This document shows positions 27,980 to 40,900 of a DNA stretch of 64,000 nt, in pieces (within the stretch, counting starts at the first letter, position 1; each line of letters starts with the position of its first letter). Position numbers and translations under genes: made by a program. Below the pieces are notes generated by a model, which saw only the letters and a program-made list of their open reading frames with translations, had not been told where the DNA came from and did no database searches. The DNA is from Ptychodera flava. Its lineage: Eukaryota > Hemichordata > Enteropneusta > Ptychoderidae. Location: contig NC_091947.1 of NCBI RefSeq assembly GCF_041260155.1, forward strand, positions 26,360,115 to 26,424,114, read 5' to 3'.

Positions 27980-29830
27980 GCTCTCAAGGTTAAAAGTAAT
28001 GGACCAGTTCAACCAGAGATTTTAGAGCCAGAGGGAGGTAAGTCAGAGAAAAAGTCTACGAAGAAAACAGAAGTGATATTTCTACTCGAAGATGCAACTC
28101 AGGATGATCCTCAAGTCTGGTAATAAGAGCTACTAAGTAAGTTCAACTACTAGAAGCTTTTACGCACAACATCATATATGAAACGGTTCATAGATAGTTG
28201 TAAGGGGATGAGACGAGTTAAACCACTCACTAAATGCGATATCGCAGTATCGGAGAAGGTATGGATCAACAAACCGCAGCAAACATACGAGATGACTTCC
28301 GACATCACATACCGTATTCAAGTCAGAATACTGAGATGTTGTGCCAGAGTTCCAGGTTACAACACTATCTTCATCCCGAGAAAATCTGCCCTTGCAAGAC
28401 GTATCATTGAGTACAGTCATCCTCAGACATTGCACGTGGCAGTTGCAACTACAATGAGTGAGGTCAGGGAGAAACACTGGATCCCAAAGCTACGATCCAT
28501 AGTCAAATCTACACTACATGAATGCAGCTACTGTGTGAATTATATTGTGCAAAGGTGTTTAATGCTCCAGCAACATCAGCCCTTGCTAACCTACAGAACA
28601 TAATTCACAGAACCATTTGATTTGACTGGTGTGGACTTTTCAGGGCCACCCATGTGGAATCACAAAAGCATGAGACCAGTACGGCTTTCATCGCATTGTT
28701 TACATGGGCCAGCACTAGAGCTGTGCATCTTCAGCTTTGCAGAGACCTGCCTGAGAGTGAATTAAAGTGTTAGTGGAAGGAGTTTGTTGCACCATAGACT
28801 CTCGAGAAAAACTCGAGAGTCTATGGTTGCACGGAGAGGATCACCAAGTGTCATAGAGAGTAACAACGCCAAGGCTTCCATCACAACCAAAATATGGTTA
28901 TCGATGTTATAAACGGATGAAGATTTGTTCAACTATTTGACTACACATAGTATAATGTGGAAATTCAACATGTCACGTTCTCCATGCTGGGTTGGATTGT
29001 TTTAACGACTTATCGACATCATGAAGGGATGTCTGTTGAAAGCAATAGGAAGAGCTCTACTTAAATATGAAGAGCTCGAGGAGGTTCTGCTCGATGTGTA
29101 TACGTTCATGAACAACCGACCATTGTGCCATATAGAGGACGACTTCGAGCAACTAGTGATCACCCAAACCTGTTCTTGCGATGACAACCAGCACGATTTC
29201 TGGAGAACAGCGTCGGTGACATGGATGGCTCAAGAGCTGCGATGAGTATGCGTCTTAAGTACTTCAGATCCTGCAGAGAGAACGTTTGCAAACGTTGGTC
29301 AAGTCAGTATCTTCGCGCTTTGCAAGAACGTTGCGGTAAGAGAATCAAGGCCTAGGATCAGGAGAAACCAGGAAAGAACTCTCGATTGTTCTACTTCAAG
29401 ACACAACTTTGAATCGAGCAAATTGAAAGATATAGGACGGATTGTAGACAACATCGTAGGCAAGAAAGGAGTGACTACAAGATACAAGATCCGTACAGGC
29501 AGTGGCTTCGTTAGACATTTTCAGCACAGTCATCACTGTGCATGTACTAGGATTTGTTTGCGCGGACTGTGTTAAAATGGACACGTTTATCACAAAGTTT
29601 TGAGTGAAAGTTTGCATCATTATTGAATTTATTCGTGTTACATTGTTGTGATTCTGAGGTTTAATATTCATTACTACCAGATTTACCATCGTACTTCCAG
29701 AACCTGTAATGGCCACGCAAATGGATGCAGCGTGCTGTTCTATGCCGTGAGTTGAAATTTAATAACCAATGTTTGTGTTGATCGAGACCTGTCAGTTTCT
29801 TCAGTGTCACTGGGAATGGTCGGCGGCGGC
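27980..29830 (+). mobile_element. BEL/Pao LTR retroelement fossil 1
   Basis: Recognisable parts in order are the 3' half of pol: the stretch before integrase (near 28180-28260), the HHCC-type integrase head (near 28380-28540), integrase core (28620-29190) and a C-terminal basic domain (to about 29470). A degraded LTR-like segment follows (about 29500-29830) and resembles that of fossil 2. Gag, protease and most of the reverse transcriptase are absent. It is broken, with at least five interruptions, and looks moderately old. A 33-bp hairpin has inserted into it at 28793-28825. Confidence 0.8.
28786..28832. mobile_element. 33-bp perfect hairpin insertion with 7-bp direct repeats
   Basis: Positions 28793-28825 are a perfect 14-bp inverted repeat (CATAGACTCTCGAG) around an AAAAA loop. 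GTTGCAC stands on both sides (28786-28792 and 28826-28832). The ends CATAGAC...GTCTATG are shared with the hairpin at 43951-43986. It is inserted in the BEL/Pao fossil. Confidence 0.8.
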
Positions 29831-30214
29831 CAATTTCCGTAAAAAGTGTTTCAATATGACTTGCTTCAAAATGTCTTGTACAGCACGAATTTCCGTTCAC
29901 AATTAAAGGCTATTCTACGATCTGGACATACGAACAAACTCTGAAAAGAGGCTGCACTATTTTCCCCATATAATCACTATCAAGAGGGAAGTGTAAGACT
30001 AGAATAAAATGACCAACTTTTCTGTCTATAAACAATATGAAAGTGATGAAGGGATAAAACAGGACACATAGGTTTCGTCCATAATTATTGTTCAATTTGA
30101 TTCGGTAATAAACGTAAGTGACGACTTGCAAGTATATTCAATTAATTGGAAGAAACCACAAACCAGATTTTACCAAATTTTACAAACCACGTTTTACAAA
30201 ACTGCAATAACTCT

Positions 30215-30344
30215 TCACATATTTTGTTTAATAAAATCTGCGCCTTTTTCAGCGATCATGATGGTAGGTCCGTTCGCATTACCGGAAGTGAGATGAGGCA
30301 TTACAGAGGCGTCAACCACACGAACGTTGTCCAGTCCTCGCACT
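30215..30344 (-). pseudogene. Orphan duplicate of the last GMC exon
   Basis: It has the same 130-nt length, acceptor (TTTCTTTCAG) and stop position as the final exons of B (6570-6699) and C (31912-32041). It encodes [18 protein letters not shown] and [16 protein letters not shown], then ends KQNM and a stop. The partner Asn of the active site is kept, while GNTNAP has become GNANGP. It lies 1.7 kb downstream of copy C's own last exon with no penultimate exon between. It could be a dead duplicate or an alternative terminal exon for copy C. Confidence 0.85.
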
Positions 30345-30390
30345 CTGAAAGAAACACGATGAAAGACTTGTGTATGGTAATGATGATTAA

Positions 30391-31640
30391 ATATAAGAGT
30401 CTGTCGAAAGCAATAGGAAGAGTCCTACAGAAGTTTAGAGGAAGTTTTGTTCAATGTATAGACATTCATGAACAACCGACCATTGTGCCATATGGAGCCT
30501 GGGTCCTGGGCGACTTTGAGTAAGTAGTGATTACCCCAAACCTTTTAGTGTGAGGACAACCAGCACAGTTTGTTTGGGGGGACAGCGCCGGTGACATGGA
30601 TGACCCAAGAGATGCGATGAGTAACCGTCTTTAGTACTTAGGATCCTGCAGAGAGAACGTTCGCAAATGTTGGTTAAGTGAGTATCTTCATGCTTTGCAG
30701 GAACGTTGCAGTAAGAGGATGGAGGCCTAAGAACAAGAGTTATCAGGAAAGAACTCGATTGTTCTACTCAAAGACACAACTAAGAAACGAGCGAATTGGA
30801 AGATAGGACGAATTGTAGACAACATCGTAGGAAAAGGTGGCCTGACAAGAGGATACAAGATCCGTACAGGCAATGGCTATGTTGTTGAGAGGCCTCTCCA
30901 GTTGGTCTGTGATCTGGAAGTCAGCGGGGCTAATGACGCAACAGGTTTTGGCAGTATAGATGAACCAGAAGGAGCTGATCCTGTGATTAACCAGATGCAC
31001 ATTCCAGCTGATGAAGAGAAAGAACTCAAACTAACCAATATTTGAGACACCCTACTCGGCAGGCAAAGACTGTTGCGGTACATCACCTAGTTGGCGTTGC
31101 TGCTAACGAGAATGAGAAGGAGTAGGAAAGCTCGGTATCAAAAGTTTAAGTAACTTTATTAGGGAGAGGGTGTGGAAAACTCTCGACATTATTAGAAGTA
31201 TTTGCTGTTGTTGTTTATCGTTTTATCATTGTTCCGGAAATTTGGCTAAATATTATATGCAATAGTTATTTTTTTGAACACTTACTGCGCATGACGTACA
31301 AACTTTGCTCAACTGAGACTTTTCCATAGTTTGAGCACATCTTTGAGAATCTATGTGCAGGCGACGGCTGAACTTCTCTGATTTGTTTGCGCGTACAGTA
31401 TTAGTGTTTGTCACAAAGTTATAAGAGACACTTAGCTTCATAATTGAATTTATTCGCCTACGTTTGTTGTTATTCTGAGGTTTAATTCTCATTACTACCA
31501 GATTTCTCATCATACTTTGAGAACCCGTAATTGCCATGCACATGGATATGGCGTGCAGTTCTGTGTCGTGTGTTGAAACTTAATAAACATATGTTTATGT
31601 TCATCGAGAACTACGACTTTCTTCAATGTCCAGAGGAATG
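30391..31640 (+). mobile_element. BEL/Pao LTR retroelement fossil 2 with 3' LTR
   Basis: It starts inside the pol integrase region, at a point homologous to 29031 in fossil 1, and runs through the C-terminal domain. A polypurine tract AGGGAGAGGG (31161-31170) is followed at once by TGTGGAAAACTCTCG, the likely LTR start. The LTR-like segment then runs about 450-470 bp. The element is broken in several places, and its 5' part and 5' LTR are absent. With fossil 1 and the GMC last exon it forms a tandem duplication, so it is not an independent insertion. Confidence 0.78.
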
Positions 31641-31911
31641 ATCGGCGGTTAATTTCTCTGCACTTAATATTCCCTACAAAGTCATTCCATATGACTTGCC
31701 TCAAACTGTCTCGTGCAGCACGAATTTCCGGTCACAAGTAAAGGCTATAGTACGATTTGGACATATTAAGTGACTTTGAAAAGAGGTTGAACTGTATTTC
31801 CCCGAATAATCACTATCGAGAGGAAAGTGTAAGACTATAAACAATATTCAATTAACCGGAAGAAACCACAAACCAGAAGAATTTTAAATTTTGCAAAACT
31901 ACAATAACTCT

Positions 31912-34900
31912 TCACATGTTTTGTTTAATCAAATCTGCGCCTTTTTCAGCAATCATGATGGTCGGTGCGTTTGTATTACCGGAAGTGAGATGAGGCATGA
32001 CAGACGCGTCCACCACACGAACGTTGTCCAGTCCTCGCACTCTGAAAGAAACACGATGAAAGACTTGTGTATGGTAAATATGATTAAAGATTAGACCAAT
32101 TTTATTGAATACTGCAAAACGTTCTATCAAATGCTATCTTTCAAACTCGGAGTGATGTTATTTTAATATTAGTGTTCAGTAAAATGTATCGTTTATAATT
32201 TGACAGTATAATCAGTTTGGTTCAGTGTAACTTGGGAAAGTCGACTAATCAGGCACATATAGAATTGAACCACAGTGGTAGAGATACATTACCTCAGGGC
32301 CGGGTTAACCACAGCTGACGGATCGTCCTCTGCTCCCATCTTACAAGTTCCCGCCGCATGAAGATAAGGGAGAGAAATGTGACGGATGACATGTTCCCAG
32401 TATTCATCCGAGTCCATTTCATGGGGACAGTTTGGGAATTGGAAGTAGGCCGGTGTTATCCTACAAGAAAACAGTGTATTTCAATAGGGCTATCGCAGAC
32501 AAACTTGACTGATATACACTTTGTGTGTCTCTTTTGTATCCTCCTTTAGCTTTAAACCTATCAACGAGCCCATATATGTTTGACAGACCAATACTACTTT
32601 TTCGAACTCCCTGTTCATCCAGGTTGGTCTGTTTCAAGTTCTTTTCTTCCCTCAACCAGCTCCCGACATCTCCCACCTTATCCGCGCTACAGTCTATATA
32701 TAATGAATGCCACCAGGTAAGATTAAATTCAATAATTATCATCAAAAAGACAATTATCTTCTTTTGTGGTAGGAAATGGGTACATACCCTAGCTTTTTCA
32801 CAGCTTCAGCATTAATCAATTTCTGGGTGACACGCACACCCTAAACGAAAACACAACATTAAAATTTAATTAGACTCTCTTTGCCCAAATATGACACCAT
32901 GGTAGCCGATATAACTCCGCTGTGAATCTTCATTGAATGTAATCATACCCCAAAGGGCCAACATTGTAACATACCATGTTTGAATCATTAGGCTTAGAGA
33001 GAATTCGGCCCCGGTTTTAGCCAATATACATGAAGCCATCTGGAAAATGAATTAATGCTATGGTTTCATTTAATTTGTTGGTTTCATTTAATTTTCATAT
33101 AATTTGTCTAAAACTGGGGTGGAATATGTGCATGGTCACCAATTTATTCAGTATCAAACAATATGTCGAACAATTTAAGAAGTATCTTGCATCAAACAAA
33201 ATTCATGAAAAATGGCCGACTTTGTCCCTTTTAATATGCCTAATATTCATAGAACCTTATCAGGACATCCCCAGAAAGCTGCAGAGCAATTTATTCTGAC
33301 AAAGTATTCTGACAACTCCGGGCCTTAAAATGTTTAACCAAATACAAGAAAATTAGCCCCAAAATAATTACATATGCAAATATCTTCATCATCTTGACCA
33401 ACCGAGGAAGTCATCCTGAGTGACTAGCATATAAAATGTTCAAAGTTTCGGGGCAGCAGTTTTTGAGAAGAATGCCAAGTCGATGGATAACAACGAACGA
33501 CAGACGATGTATGACAGTCAATGGATGACTGACGCCACAATTAACCTACCTGGCTTTGACAGCTGATCCAAAGATATGTAATGAACTTAAGAGAATTGTC
33601 CATTCATATTGAAAATGAGCTCAATGATGCTAACCTTTATCATCGTTTTGATATCAGACGGGTCCTCGAGGTAGTGAGGATCTATTATTGGATAATCCAG
33701 AGGATCACGACTGTGCAATTTCACGTTACCGGTACTTTTAGGATGAAGCAGTCCCAAAAGAAAACTATAGCCTTCTTTGGCATCCATTTCAGCACAGCTT
33801 GAGTGTTCAAGAGTCTCACTAAATCTATTGACATAAGATGATCAAAGAGGAGTAAGTACGCTAGGTTATTTAACACCGATTTGACCTTACATTTTCCTAA
33901 CTTTTCGAGGTAAGTACTATTCACACGGGTTCGAACTCACAACATACGGCAGCCAGTCGCCTAGCAAGGAGGCAACTGACAGAACCACTCGGCCAAATCC
34001 CCACTCTCAAATAACAGTGGTTTAATAATCGGGCTTAGTTATTACATTTTCTGACTCCGACCGCTCTACACGTTGTAGAGTTCATGAAGCACTCATGCTC
34101 GTACACTAAATATCAAACATCGCACGTACAAACTTTATCGAAGCTATTCATACTAAACCTTTAGCAACAAATATCAGACACTGTATACGAGAAAGTAATT
34201 ACAGTAAGAGTAATAATCCTGTGAATACTGTTAAAGAAAGTACATGATCAAGTTATAGACAGCCTGTTAGGTTATGTTCTTTGAAACGGGGGAAATCATA
34301 GAAATAAAATTATCGATCATGAATTAACAACAAGGGCTAGTTACGACAATTGCCTTCTTCGCAGTACGATGAAATGCAGGATATGTGGATATCATACAAA
34401 GTAGTATTTTTGAATATTTGGGTTCATTTAAGAGTTTCAATTCAATTCGAAGGCATTAATTGAACATCTTAAAACATAGTGCCCCCTCTCAAACTCTAAA
34501 AGTCGTGTGCGTCCTCGATAGACTTCCGAAAGTGTCTGAATCTGAATATTATTCTGTGTAGTGATGATAGCCAAAAATTACTTACTCATCGCGAAATCTG
34601 TAAACAGACTTTTCAAGACCTCGAAATAAATAGTATTCAAAGAAGCCCGTAATCTGCATATCTGGCCATGGAAGTCCTTCCTGTGATTGAAATTATTTGA
34701 TACGATTAGAAAATTGACAGTTATCATTTGAAGCAGTCATTTCATACCAAATTCCCAACGTTTACCGTAATACAGCTAAACTTACAGATGTAACCAATCT
34801 GCCTGATATGTATTTCAGATCTACCATGTCAACTGTCCTCTGAAAATACTCTCGTGAAAAACACTAAATGTCAGAACCCCTAAAGATTGGAGCGCGCCGT

Positions 34901-37900
34901 AGTGGCGTTATTTTGACCAGTGGTTGCTGGGTATATTGCACTGTATGAAAGTCCATAAGGGACATTTTTGTAAGAAAAAAATAATTATCATCCTGTCCGC
35001 ACGAGATACTATCTTGTGCGCACGTGAAAGTATATAATGCGCAACAGATAGTATCTCGTGCGAACGAGGACCTATATCGTGGCCACGGGAAAGTATCTTG
35101 TGCGTAAACAATAAATTCAAACAGCAAATTAACTTGGTCGCTCACTGATGTTGGAAGGCTGATGTGAACAGTTCGCTTCGTCAGACCAGGGCTGGTATAA
35201 ATTTTCTGTTTAAGGTGGAGCTGCATGTTGCCAACACACTTATTTTTTACAAAGGAATATTTCTCATCAAAGATGACAAGGAAACCCCTCACACTATGTA
35301 TTTTCAAAAAGCGGAGAATCTAAAGTTTAGTATGGTAGCAATGGTTTGTGGAGCCGTCATTATTTACGACCTGGGGGTCGGAGGAATGTGAGGGGGTCAC
35401 TCAAAAAAATGAAAACTTCAAGGGGGTTTGCTCAAAATGTGGAGAGGAAGAAGGGGTTACTCAATTTTTGAGTTGATAAGTTTTGGTTTGCAGGACACCA
35501 AAAATTTCAGGTCTTTAAGTTAAAAAGTGGTTTGAAAAAGTCATCGTTAATGACAAAGTCCCCACTGGTTCAATCTGGGAGGTGTTGATCCCAGTTGCTG
35601 ATAACTTGGTCCACTTTGTTTGTTTTTCTTAATTGGCATACAGGTATTTGAAAAATGCATAGCACAGTAGTGACTTGGAGGCAATATGGTCAGTATAGGC
35701 TGCATCTCGAAATTCATCTATGTCAAAGTATCGGAAAACAAATTGTTACACCTATATGTACATTATTGTACATTGTTCTTTTACACAGATTGATTGAAAC
35801 CGATCTATTTCTACTGTCTGCAAAACACCTCCAGCCATGGAAAATTACCACAAACTGGCCACAAGGTGCCCATATTTGATCATTCTATATTTGGACACAA
35901 ATTGACATATATACATCCTAGTAAAGAGTCTTTGTTTAAAAAATAATGGAATCTGTTCAAACATGTTGGTAATGGCTCTCGACATGAAAAATGTGACAAA
36001 ATGAGTGCTTTGCCGTCACATAAATGGGCATATGATGACGCAAATTGACATGCTGTTGTATGTCACACAACACTGGCCTTATGGGCTTATGTCGGCTTTT
36101 CGTGACATGGGACGGCACATATCCACGTAATGGCCCTAAACATGGAAACCCATAACAAAATTGCCACCAGATGGCCATATTGGATCGTATCGCTACACCA
36201 AACTTGAACGGCATGCATATGTATGTCAGAGTACATTGTCCTTGTACGAAAACTAAATGAAATCGGTTCAGAAGTTGCTGAGGAATAGCTATTTTAGGCG
36301 GACTGAAGAGCAGGGCCTTATCCGTTGTTCTCCAGGACTTCATTGCGAGTACTAAAACTCGATAAACGATCAGACTTTGACTATATTTCTTTCTAATTTT
36401 CATCATTTCTGTTCTTTAAAAGACAGAACGCCTTACGCTAGCACGAAAATTTCTAATATTTGCGACAATCCAGCCAGTCAAATGACGGTGAAATACCCTG
36501 TCAATAATTTTCGGAAATTTCTCTACAGGACGTTTAATGCCAACTGTAACAAACATCTAGGGATATTTTCACACCATTCCACTATAACACGATTAGAACT
36601 AATGCGAAATATCTTCATATTTTTTCAACTTCTAAAAAGTGTTAGGTGCCCTTTAGCTGAATGTTGCAATATTACAAATTACTCATAGAAACAAGTGTAT
36701 TACTTGAAAAGCAGATGAGCTTACATTTGTAGATTAAACCGACATTACTTCACCATACAATTATCTCAAATTATTTCCAATCTTGTTCTATAAAAGCAAA
36801 GCAGCTCTACCTTTCCCTCGTCAGTTTACCTTATCGTCGAGGGAAATCCCAGCCGGCCAGTTTAACAAAACACGATGGAAATTTTACTCAGAAAAACCTG
36901 TTCTTCCATTTAGTTTAGTACGGCTAATATTGTGCATAAGAAACGAACCCTTCATCTTCAGTTGAAGCCTTACCTCGGTCTTGACAAATCCATCTACCAT
37001 AGCCTTCTCAGTATCCTGAGAGAACAAGTAACCAAAATTTGAAGTCAGTAAATTTTTTACTTCTTTCTTTTCATTGGACGCTTAAAATATGAGCTATTCC
37101 ATTGTAAACCAACGTTACCATAATAAAATGTGAAATAATTTCTGCGTTTTAGTTTCTCACTTTGTTACTTCAACGAGAGAAGTCGAAATTGACCATTAAA
37201 CGGGAACTAACAACAAATGTTAAATTGTGTTAGGATTCTATATCTGAGTGAGTGTCTGACCTGTAAGTAGGTAGGTAGGTACATGTAGATAGGTAGGTAG
37301 GTAGCTACGTAGGTAGGTAGGTAGGTAGGTAGGTATGTACATATACATGCAAGAAACAACAGAAACCATTCGACAAGGCTTGCCTAAAGCGCAAGTGTAG
37401 CCAACACAGGGCTATACTTTGCTTGCTGTTGTTCCTGAATATTTCATTCCTTGCCTGTTTCAAACGGGCACCAACAACAGTAATAATGATTTTGTTGCAT
37501 TTATGTATCCATGTACGTAAACGCATGCATATGTACGAGCGCATTACGGAAGGACATGCGTACATATCGCATAAGTATAGGGATATAGCCACTGTAGTAT
37601 TTTAGAGTGTATATAGATATTTCATATACACACTGTTGGACACATTGACTGTTAGATCGATTTCGATTGATTTAAACATGAACTTATATTTTCTAAGGTT
37701 ATGTTAGGAAATCACATTAGGGCAACTTCGTTATCTTTACATATGTTCACAACCGTACAATCATTAACATACCTGAGAAAGGGCTCTATCACTGGCATTG
37801 CATCGTATAATAGTCATGATGTGATCCTGTAACAAAATATAGACGAAGACAACCTATCTTAATTTTCAATGAACTGTGAAATATAATTCTTCATTGTATG

Positions 37901-40900
37901 CCGTGTAAATGAAAGAGAGACAATAACATATATACACAATTAAATAACTCAGGCACGCATGTGTGAAGGTAGGTAGGTAGGTAGGTAGGTATGTCGGTAG
38001 GTCGGTAGGTAGGTAGGTAGGTAGGTAGGTAGGTAGGTAGGTAGGTAGGTAGGTAGGTGTGTATGTTTGGATGGTTGGATGGATGGAGGGATGCATGCAT
38101 GCATGCATGCATACATGCACGCATAGTTGTCTGCCTGCCTGCATGGCTGCCTACCTGCGTGCATGCCTGTATGCATGCACGCATACTTGCCTGTTTGCCT
38201 GCTTGTCTGTCTCTCTGTCTGTGTGTCTGTCTGTCTGTCTCTGTCTGTCTTTATGTATGTATGTATGTATGTATGTATGTATGTATGTATGTATGTATGT
38301 ATGTATGTATGTATGTATGTATGTATGTATGTATGTATGAATGAGTGTATGTTTGGATGTATATTTGTATGTGTGTTTGTTCGTTTGATTTTTTGTTTGT
38401 TTGTTTGTAAAATTGTGTAAGATTACTTTTCATCTTTCGAAAAGGTGGAGCGTAATCTTATCTTATTTTTTATTTTTGTCTGTATCTTCTTGACATCTTT
38501 TCACCTGATGTCGATTTTACCGACTCGATTAGCAACACAAAACTTACAGTCAGAATATCTTCAACTACTGTTACCGAACCACGCTCCGAAAAATACTGGG
38601 ACCATCTGCAGAACTCTGAGCATTCAAAACGTACGGTTGGTGATTTTCTGACCTTGAAATTTTCGTAAGGTGACTTGATACATGTTCAATGAGGCCATAG
38701 TAAGCTAAGTCTTTGTTTAATATTTACGAAAGGAAGGCGGAAAACAGGTCGAAGACACGTAGAAACAAACACCCAGAGACAGACATACAAATAACAATGT
38801 TGATTTGCCTAATTCTACAGTTTTCAACATTGCATGATGTGTTTTCAAGGACATTTAAAGTTTCGTCTGAAATGGACTGATACATATTTTGTTTGATGCC
38901 TATGGGCCAACGTTTACCTGCAAGTTTTCACCGACTGGGAGGTCACACAGCATGGATATTCCTAGTGATTCCAGATGATCCCTTGGACCTATGCCTGATA
39001 ACATCAGGAGCTGTTATGGGAATTTTAAGTTAAAAATGTCCGATGAAAAACTGTGGACAACGAATTTCTACGAAGAAGATCAAATGAGAGCTCAAAAATG
39101 TAATACATCCCTTGGAATAGATCTGACATTGACACCACACTTACTGAGAGAGTAAGAAGTCCCAGGCCAGTCATACGGCGAAATGACTGGCTAAAATGCC
39201 AGTCATTTGATGACATTGTTAACAGTTTGGTGATTAACTTTGCTGATAGCATGGCCCCTGTAAACTGGACGTTGGGTCTCCCCTGTTGTGATGTAAAATA
39301 CAAGATACCACTTTTATACATTAAAGCCTGTACTCAATAATTAGTTTATTGAAGCAATCAATCTTTTATGGGATCACTGCTGTTAGTGTCATACAAACAT
39401 GTATTCCATACAGACAGTGTGTTTTGGGGAATTGAAATCAGCTACACTGTTTTCCGTAAACCTAAAGAGACACTGTGAACTCAGCAATTCCCTTGTAAAA
39501 CGGATGTTTGCCTACATAACAAAGAAAAATAATTTTGGTCTACAGACAATAGTCTGTAAGTTACAATGACATTAGTTTTTTCCCTTGGTTATTGTCTAGA
39601 TATGACAAATAAATTGACAGTTGTGTTTTGCATGGTAATATTATCTCAATCTTGAACACAGGGTGCCTATCGTAAACTCTCATTTATAACCCTCGGTAGC
39701 AACGGGGAAGCCCAATGTCCAGTCTTACAGTGGCCATGCGATCAGCAAAGTTAATCACCAAACTGTTTACAACTTCATCAAACGACTGGCTGCTTTGCTA
39801 TAGTCATTTCATCATACGAGTTGCCTTAGACTTCTTACTCTCTCTGTAATGTGATATGACGCTTGCACTGGTGCGTTTGTGCTCCCAAAAATGAAAATTG
39901 TATCATCCATCCTTCCGTAGTCTTACCACTTCCGCTTATCTTTCCATCCGCACGTTTTTAGACGCTGTGCAATTCGAGATTTTGATCACATTATAATCAG
40001 GGGATGTTGACTATTTCACGATCATGGACATTTAAAGAATTATTGTACTAATTCCTACAACTGACCGTAAATTGAGCTTATTAAGTAATACCTGTGGTGA
40101 TCCTATGGATCCCGCTGATAGAATGACCTCCTTGCGCACATGGACTGTGTCTTTCTCGTCATTTTTCAGAATTTCCACGGATGTCGCCCTTTTGTCCTCA
40201 AACACGATCTTAAATTTTATAAGAAATGCAAACACAAACACTGAGAAAATGATAATAATCAAGAGAGTAGATTCATTGAGAGCTCAAGAGCTCTGATGAT
40301 AATTAAAAGAAATAAGGTAGCTACGAACAAGAAATATGCTGTTCGATTCTTGCTAGTTTTCGTTGTTCATAAAAGTTAGTGTATGCTGCCTAGTCGTTCC
40401 AGCAGCCCAAGCTCACAGCATCGTACACGATTAGTCTACTGTCTATTAACTGCAGATTCATCTTCACGGCTTGCTAATAGCTTACTTTGGTTGCGAGAGC
40501 ATCAGTCCAGATTTTCAAATTTGCTCTTCCCCTTACGTCCTGGTTTAGGAAAGCAACGGATGTACTGCAGCGTTTTCCGTCCTTCATTGTGTACTGCGCG
40601 CACCCAAAACTGACCTGCGTAAAATCAGTGAACAGATTAATGTATATTCTGGAATATGGAGGCGTTAAACAAATATCGCCTGTCAATGAGATATATATAG
40701 TGTTTGTGTGTATTGTTCCAGAAAATGTTTGTGCTATGTACGGCTCACACTGGGTTCACAGACTCGTCTTCTCCTTCATTCAAACAGCTGGGTCTTCTTC
40801 AGAAACTTCTCATTTTTAATTGTTTAACGATAACTCTCTTTATGCCGTGAAACGGAAACTGCTGATGAATTTCCATCAGCTGAGGTTTTCAGGTGCTTAA

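Noticed and set aside
33920-34012. Functional tRNA gene
   Set aside because: A and B boxes are present but the acceptor stem does not pair and no sensible anticodon loop folds.
34864-35307. 147-codon minus-strand frame
   Set aside because: It spans the palindromic minisatellite and low-complexity intron DNA of copy C, with no homology to a known domain or to copy B.
36377-36688. 103-codon plus-strand frame
   Set aside because: It lies antisense in an intron; the equivalent copy B sequence does not keep the frame.
39025-39321. 98-codon minus-strand frame overlapping a GMC exon
   Set aside because: It crosses the inverted arm of the 39.1-39.85 kb element and is in the wrong frame for exon 8.
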